This document shows, in pieces, positions 59,750 to 64,000 of a DNA stretch of 64,000 nucleotides. Source of the stretch: Nitrospinae bacterium bin107 (GTDB lineage: Bacteria; UBA8248); assembly GCA_002238965.1 (NCBI GenBank), contig MPNJ01000018.1:17301-81300 (forward strand), read 5' to 3'. Position 1 is the first letter of the stretch. Every line of letters begins with the position of its first letter. The notes beneath the pieces are model-generated. The model was not told where the DNA came from and did not search any database. It was given only the letters and a program-made list of their open reading frames with translations. The position numbers were made by a program, and so were the translations under genes.

Positions 59750-60121
59750 GCGTAGCGACGCGGCTTGGGGTTATTGAAAAAGTCCTGAAAAGGAATTTTG
59801 AGTTTCGTGAACGCTTTTGAAGTTCACTCCCCCCTTGAGGGGGCTGTTGAAATAGTCGGTTTAATCTCCGTGTAGTATGGAAGTTCATGCGGCGGCGGGG
59901 AGTAAGCCCGCGCGGCGCGAGCGGACGTAACTGGTCCTGTAGGTAGCGCTCCCTTGTTGGGAGCGCTACAGATATGCGGCCCTTTGTGGGCGACGAAAAA
60001 GGCCGGGTCGCATATATGCGACCCCTACATGCCAATTGGCAACCCGGTCCAATAGGGACTTTTCAGCAAACCTGGCCTCGCTGGCCCATAGGTTGTCGAT
60101 ACCTGCTGGGAGCATGATGTC
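59750..60121. repeat. Repeat cluster between trpD and trpC
   Basis: This gap holds a degraded TTATTGAAAAAGTCC end near 59771, a TTCACTCCCCCCTTGAGGGG arm with GGGCTGTTGAAATAGTC (59823-59857), and the two-hairpin element (59939-60029). There is no gene. It interrupts the trp operon in the same way that the 22.6-23.1 kb cluster interrupts the pyr operon. Confidence 0.8.
59939..60029. repeat. 91-bp two-hairpin repeat, copy 2
   Basis: It contains TAGCGCTCCCTTGTTGGGAG-type and GGGTCGCATATATGCGACCC hairpins in the same order and spacing as copy 1 at 22861-22952. The middle 30 bases differ. Confidence 0.85.
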
Positions 60122-60961
60122 TTGACGATTGCGACGCATACGGTTCTGGACAAACTCGTGGAAGGCGTCCGCGAGGACATCGCCTCGGACAGGAGAAGTC
60201 GCTCCGAAGCCGACGTTAAGTCGATGGCGAAGGATGCGCCGCCCACGGTGAGTTTCGCAGGCGCCCTCAGGCGGCCCGATTCGGGCGAAGATGCCGACGG
60301 TGGCCTGATGCGCGTTATCGCCGAGGTGAAACAGGCCTCACCCTCCCAGGGGCAGATAGCCGAGAGTTTCGAGCCGGGCGAAATCGCCAAAGCCTATGAG
60401 GAAGGTGGTGCCGCCGCCGTTTCGGTGTTGACCGAACGGAGAAGATTTCTCGGCGAGATGGTGCATCTGGAACAAGTACGCGCAGCGGTGGCTCTGCCCG
60501 TTCTCAGAAAAGAGTTTATCTTCACCGAATACCAGATTCAGGAAGCCCGTGCGGGCGGGGCGGACGCCATACTGCTGATTGCGGCTATCCTGGAGACGGC
60601 GCAGATGGAGGATTTGCGCGCGTTGGCGGAAGAACTGGACATGGACGCGCTCGTGGAGGTGTATGCCGAAGAAGAACTCGGGCGCGCCCTCGCGGCCGGA
60701 ACCCGCGTACTCGGCGTGAACAACCGGAACCTCAAGACCTTCGAGGTCGATACGGGGCACACTTCCCGTGTATTCGGGCGGCTCACGCCCGAGCAGAGAG
60801 AAGCGCTCGTCCTGGTGTCCGAGAGCGGGATTTTCGGCTGGGAGGAGGTGTCTCCCCTGGTGGATGAGGGGGTGGACGCCATCCTGGTCGGTGAAGCCCT
60901 CATGCGCGCGCCCGACACCGGAGAGCTGCTGCGCGAACTGAGGGGCCTAAAGCGCGAATAA
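60122..60961 (+). CDS. trpC: Indole-3-glycerol phosphate synthase
   Basis: A 279-residue TIM-barrel enzyme. AEVKQASPSQGQI and PVLRKEFIFTEYQI hold the catalytic lysines, LGVNNRNLKTF contains the conserved asparagine region, and VSESGIFG closes the active site. The start is TTG 60122, with GGGAG 9 bases upstream. trpF, trpB and trpA do not follow; the next gene is an unrelated hydrolase, so the rest of the pathway must lie elsewhere. Confidence 0.94.
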   Translation: MTIATHTVLDKLVEGVREDIASDRRSRSEADVKSMAKDAPPTVSFAGALRRPDSGEDADGGLMRVIAEVKQASPSQGQIAESFEPGEIAKAYEEGGAAAVSVLTERRRFLGEMVHLEQVRAAVALPVLRKEFIFTEYQIQEARAGGADAILLIAAILETAQMEDLRALAEELDMDALVEVYAEEELGRALAAGTRVLGVNNRNLKTFEVDTGHTSRVFGRLTPEQREALVLVSESGIFGWEEVSPLVDEGVDAILVGEALMRAPDTGELLRELRGLKRE

Positions 60962-61052
60962 CGGCCGAGCGTCCGGCGGTTCATGCGCCGTAAGGTATTG
61001 AATATTTTAGATAAATCTGAGTTTCGCGGCATAGCCTGGAGGGGAAACCTGC

Positions 61053-61943
61053 ATGTACGAAGAGATTGTCTACTACAGCGACGGCCTCAAAATCGCATCC
61101 CATCTCTATGCGCCGAAAGGCTGGAAAGCGGGCGACCCGCCCGGACCCGCCATCATCTGCCTGCACGGCTACAGCGGGATGAAGGAGGTCTACGGGATGG
61201 ACGTTCCCAGACGCCTCTGGGAGGAGGGCTATTTCATCCTCGCGCCCGATCACCGAGGCTTCGGCAAGAGCGATGGCGAGCGCGGCCGCCAGCGGCCCCT
61301 GGAGCAGGCGCAGGACACCTACGACGCCATCTCCTACATGGAGACGGTCGAGGGCGTGGACCCGGAGCGGATCGGCATTTTCGGCACGAGTTTCGGCGGA
61401 GCGAACGCCATCTGGGTGGCGGCCTTCGATGAGCGCGTGAAGGTGGTGGTCTCCTCCGTGGGCGTGCACGAGGGCGAGCGCTGGATGCGCTCGGTGAGGA
61501 GGCCGCACGAGTGGGATTCGTTCCAGAAGACGGTCATGGAGGCCGCCAGAAAGCGCGTCACCACCGGCGAGCCGACCACCATGCCGTTGCCCGAAATCAT
61601 GCTCTGCGACCCCCATACGCTGAAAGTCATCCAGGAGAACCACCAGAAACACGATGACTACGTGAAGGACTACGACCTGCAGAGCGCCGAGGCCTGCTGG
61701 CGCTACAAGCCCGAGTGGGTGGCGGACAGAATCGCGCCGCGCCCCGTCATGTTCATCTATTCGGAAAACGATTTCCTCGTGCCCGTGCAGGAGCAAATCA
61801 GCTGCTACGAGGCCTGCGGAGAGCCCAAGAAGATCGTCAAGCTCCCCGGCGCGCAGCATTACGAGTCCTATTATTTCTGCAGCCCCGAGCACCACGAGAT
61901 CGGCATGGTCGAGGCGGTCGACTGGTTCAAGAAGAATTTATGA
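61053..61943 (+). CDS. Alpha/beta hydrolase (dienelactone hydrolase/S9-like)
   Basis: A 296-residue hydrolase with the nucleophile elbow GTSFGGANA (Ser113), an aspartate in YSENDFLVPV and the histidine in PGAQHYESYYF. The oxyanion segment CLHGYSGMKEVYG is clear. There is no signal peptide. Esterase, lactonase or peptidase activity is possible; the substrate is unknown. GGAGG precedes ATG 61053. Confidence 0.88.
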   Translation: MYEEIVYYSDGLKIASHLYAPKGWKAGDPPGPAIICLHGYSGMKEVYGMDVPRRLWEEGYFILAPDHRGFGKSDGERGRQRPLEQAQDTYDAISYMETVEGVDPERIGIFGTSFGGANAIWVAAFDERVKVVVSSVGVHEGERWMRSVRRPHEWDSFQKTVMEAARKRVTTGEPTTMPLPEIMLCDPHTLKVIQENHQKHDDYVKDYDLQSAEACWRYKPEWVADRIAPRPVMFIYSENDFLVPVQEQISCYEACGEPKKIVKLPGAQHYESYYFCSPEHHEIGMVEAVDWFKKNL

Positions 61944-62158
61944 CGCTTGTGTCGGCGGTCTGAATGGGGTTGCTGGAAAATCCCCTCCACGGTCGGAATT
62001 GGAAACCGCCGTAATTCCGGCAAAAGCCGGAATCTATTTTGACTTTGCCTTTTCGTCTCTTTTATGTCCTCACCCCGCATGTTGTTTTGGTCGTGAGCCT
62101 GGTGTAGGGGCCGCATATATGCGGCCCGTCCGGCTCGTGACATACGACTCTCTCGGGA
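61944..62158. repeat. Repeat remnants between the hydrolase and the AbiEi-type gene
   Basis: Near 62009-62033 is a TAATTCCGGCAAAAGCCGGA motif like those in the 303-bp repeats. At 62101-62125 is the GGCCGCATATATGCGGCC half of the two-hairpin element. There is no gene. Confidence 0.65.
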
Positions 62159-62209
62159 CTACTCAGGCTGAGGAAAACAAAAAACGGGCACGTTCCTCGG
62201 GGACGTCAC
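62159..62209 (-). pseudogene. Possible 5' scrap of an AbiEii-type toxin gene
   Basis: A frame starting GTG at 62209, overlapping the AbiEi stop by GTGA, reads V-T-S-P-R-N-V-P-V-F-C-F and stops after 16 codons. AbiEi and AbiEii genes normally overlap in this way, and PRNV resembles the usual AbiEii N-terminus. The remainder is replaced by repeat sequence. The call is tentative because the fragment is so short. Confidence 0.4.
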
Positions 62210-62811
62210 AGGATCGCTTCGAGATAGGGTCGCATCACCTTTTCAACCCGGCATATTCTGGCGTATTCGAGGAGTTTGCCGAGGTCGAATCCGTTTCGCG
62301 CCTTGTGGAGTTTCAGCGCCTCGAGAACGACGTCCATTCCAATCTTGTTGCGGAACTTGAAGCAGTCGACCAAGGTTTTTTCAGGGTTGTATATTTTGAC
62401 GGGCGCTCCATCGAGCAGGTGCTCTTCGATGCCGGCTTCATATGCTTCATGCGAGAATTTGTGCGCCTTGACGGGAGGATAGTCAAGAGACGGCGCCCGG
62501 GAGTCCTTCGGCACAGCCACGGAAACTGCATGTGGTATCTGGGTCGTGATGCTGTGCCGGGCAAGCGCCGAGACGAGGCATACGACGGCCCTGGGAAAGC
62601 GGAGGCTCACCGTCACCAGATCAGGGTTGCCGAGCGGGGGCAGTTCCCGAAGCCGGTAGATGCCTCTGGTGATCTGTTCGACGACGCCTCTGTCCCTGAG
62701 CGCGTACAGGGTGTAGCGCGTAATCCCGCTGGCGAGCGCCTTGCTCATTCGAAGCTGACCGCCGTGTCTGCGGAAGATTTCTTCAGGTTTTTCTTTGAGT
62801 TTCAGTGTCAT
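62206..62811 (-). CDS. AbiEi-type antitoxin/regulator (orphan)
   Basis: A 201-residue protein with an N-terminal winged-helix domain (residues about 8-60, RRHGGQLRMSKALASGITRY ... RGVVEQITRGIYRL) and the AbiEi C-terminal domain (PVKIYNPEKTLVDCFKFRNK). AbiEi represses the abiE operon and counters the nucleotidyltransferase toxin AbiEii in type IV toxin-antitoxin/phage-exclusion systems. No complete AbiEii gene follows. A perfect palindrome directly upstream is a probable operator. Confidence 0.85.
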   Translation of the reverse strand: MTLKLKEKPEEIFRRHGGQLRMSKALASGITRYTLYALRDRGVVEQITRGIYRLRELPPLGNPDLVTVSLRFPRAVVCLVSALARHSITTQIPHAVSVAVPKDSRAPSLDYPPVKAHKFSHEAYEAGIEEHLLDGAPVKIYNPEKTLVDCFKFRNKIGMDVVLEALKLHKARNGFDLGKLLEYARICRVEKVMRPYLEAIL

Positions 62812-62816
62812 TCTAT

Positions 62817-62846
62817 TTGTCCTTGTATAATAATAAACAAGGACAA
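62817..62846 (-). promoter_or_regulatory. Operator-like palindrome upstream of the AbiEi-type gene
   Basis: Perfect 10-bp arms TTGTCCTTGT (62817-62826) and ACAAGGACAA (62837-62846) are separated by an A+T-only 10-bp spacer, 5 bases before the start codon. The centre holds TATTAT/TATAAT-like -10 candidates, so binding here would block transcription. AbiEi proteins are known to bind inverted repeats in their own promoters. Confidence 0.65.
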
Positions 62847-63062
62847 TATGTCTGAATGTGGCCGGAAAATCAAGCCTGGCTGAAATCGACGGCTCTCATC
62901 TGAGCGATGTCATAAGTTCCTGTGCCACTTCAGGGGATGTCTCACGGAGGCTGTCAGGAAAATCATTGATGGGGAATTCCCCATTCTGACATCTGTGGTG
63001 TCCCGTTGTGGATTGCGGGGTCGCCCCGCCGTTCGACACCATGAAATTTCAATCGGCCTTTT
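62847..63062. other. Non-coding stretch
   Basis: I see no gene, hairpin with T-run or known repeat in this stretch. Confidence 0.4.
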
Positions 63063-63262
63063 CAGGGGCTGTTGAAAAAGTCCACAGAAGGAGCGCGCTG
63101 AATTTCACTCCCCCCTTGAGGGGGAGTCGATGAGGTAAGGGCGTAAGCCCGCAAGCGAATCGGTGGGGGGACATGCCACCAAAAAGCTCCCCCCACCGAT
63201 TCAGCCTTCGCATAAACCGCTCGGCTTCATCGACTCCCCCTCAAGGGTCTGTTGAAAAACCC
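63063..63262. mobile_element. Large palindromic MITE-like element abutting the transposase
   Basis: Outer arms CCTTGAGGGGGAGTCGATGA (63114-63133) and the exact reverse complement (63227-63246), and inner arms AATCGGTGGGGGGA (63158-63171) / TCCCCCCACCGATT (63188-63201), give a long imperfect palindrome. GGGGCTGTTGAAAAAGTCC lies to its left (from 63065) and GGGTCTGTTGAAAAACCCC to its right (from 63245), both facing right. Confidence 0.7.
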
Positions 63263-63318
63263 CCGGTTTTGTGGTTCGGTATTTGGATACCCACTCGCCC
63301 GAGATGGGAGTTCCCTCG

Positions 63319-64000
63319 ATGATAGGCAGCAAGAGGCGCGAGCAGATGGATTTGTTCGTGGCCGGTTCGCTGGATCGGCTGATCCCCGAGGATCACGTTC
63401 TCTACCGCGTGCATCAGGTACTGGATTTGAGTTGGCTTCGGGAGGAGGTGGCGGATTGCTATTGCGCGGACAACGGTCGTCCGGGTATCGACCCGGAGGT
63501 GGCGTTGCGCCTGATGCTTGCGGGCCTGTTGCTGGGCTACGTACACGACCGTCGCCTGCTTCGCGAGGCGAAGGCGCATCTGGCGATCCGGTGGTTCATC
63601 GGATACGGGCTGCACGAGGAGTTGCCGGACCATTCGAGCCTGACGCGGATTCGTCAGCGCTGGGGGGAGGCGCGGTTCCGGAAGATATTCCGCCGGACGG
63701 TGCAGGCGTGCCTGGAGGCGAAGGTGGCGAAGGGGGAGGTGGTTCACGTGGACGCTTCCCTGATACGCGCGGACGTGAGCTGGGATAGTCTGGCGGCGCA
63801 TCACGCGGACGAGGTGATTCGGGAGAATCCCGTCGATGATGAGGGCGGGAAGAAGGGCGGCGGCGGCGGGGGACCGGTGAGCCGGACGGACCCCGACGCG
63901 CGGCTTGCGCGCAAGAGCGCGCGGGCGAGGTCCGAGCCGAGCTACAAGCACCACGCGGCGGTGGACGATGAGCGGGGTGTTGTTCTCGACGTGGCGGTGA
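63319..64000 (+). CDS. IS1182-like transposase, N-terminal part (cut by window edge)
   Basis: An open frame runs to the window end without a stop. The N-terminus (LFVAGSLDRLIPEDHVLYRV ... RPGIDPEVALRLMLAGLLLG ... IRWFIGYGLHEELPDHSSL) is the DUF772 region of IS1182/IS5-like DDE transposases, VVHVDASLIRADVSW contains the first catalytic aspartate, and YKHHAAVDDERGVVLDVAV begins the core. A Gly-rich insert (KKGGGGGG) lies between. ATG 63319 has GGGAG 8 bases upstream; ATG 63304 is possible. The catalytic remainder is outside the window. Confidence 0.88.
   Translation, partial: MIGSKRREQMDLFVAGSLDRLIPEDHVLYRVHQVLDLSWLREEVADCYCADNGRPGIDPEVALRLMLAGLLLGYVHDRRLLREAKAHLAIRWFIGYGLHEELPDHSSLTRIRQRWGEARFRKIFRRTVQACLEAKVAKGEVVHVDASLIRADVSWDSLAAHHADEVIRENPVDDEGGKKGGGGGGPVSRTDPDARLARKSARARSEPSYKHHAAVDDERGVVLDVAV

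Overview
The window reads as chromosomal DNA of an uncultured, GC-rich, Gram-negative bacterium. A lipoprotein/SurA-type periplasmic foldase pair, HtrA and a GT9 (heptosyltransferase-type) enzyme argue for an outer membrane. Tandem acyl-CoA dehydrogenases, an UGSC-family selenoprotein, a selenium-dependent molybdenum hydroxylase accessory gene and many short palindromic intergenic repeats suggest a deltaproteobacterium-, Nitrospinota- or Tectomicrobia-like lineage. No rRNA or tRNA gene was seen, so the taxonomic guess is only an inference.

Layout. 1-8.5 kb is a catabolic/accessory block: a MoxR-like ATPase (cut by the left edge), an EF2563/YqeB-type protein, a Rid protein, a TetR regulator, an UGSC selenoprotein whose reading frame crosses an in-frame UGA, its unknown partner, two closely similar acyl-CoA dehydrogenases and a divergent amidohydrolase. 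8.5-18.4 kb holds aroF behind a Tyr/Phe-rich leader peptide and attenuator, a phosphomutase-like enzyme, RodZ, Mfd, two parvulin-type foldases and an RqcP-like S4 protein. 18.4-26.4 kb is the pyrimidine operon pyrR-pyrB-pyrC-carA-carB behind a PyrR-type attenuator.

26.4-32.8 kb is an accessory zone. It contains a small zinc-ribbon membrane protein, an ankyrin protein, two A+T-rich orphan genes (one HEPN-like), a duplicated 303-bp repeat carrying a scrap of an ORF6N gene, and several toxin-antitoxin loci in which the antitoxin is intact but the toxin is missing, truncated or frameshifted. 32.8-45 kb holds housekeeping genes (transaldolase-like aldolase, fmdB, gdhA, an ABC exporter, alkA, dgt, htrA, lepA, lepB, GT9, rsmA), most of them visibly less GC-rich than the flanks. 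45.4-51.7 kb is a TCA block (icd, mdh, two-subunit fumarase, sucC, sucD) followed by ndk. 51.7-61 kb holds an SDR, uvrA, truA and trpE-G-D-C behind a Trp-codon leader attenuator. The right end has an alpha/beta hydrolase, an orphan AbiEi-type antitoxin with a scrap of its partner, a large palindromic repeat and the start of an IS1182-like transposase cut by the window edge.

Two themes link the parts. First, three biosynthetic operons (aro, pyr, trp) are each controlled by a terminator-type attenuator that can be read in the sequence: two by leader-peptide translation and one by PyrR. Second, families of palindromic repeats fill nearly every long intergenic gap, sit between carA and carB and between trpD and trpC, and share end motifs with the DNA just upstream of the IS1182-like transposase.
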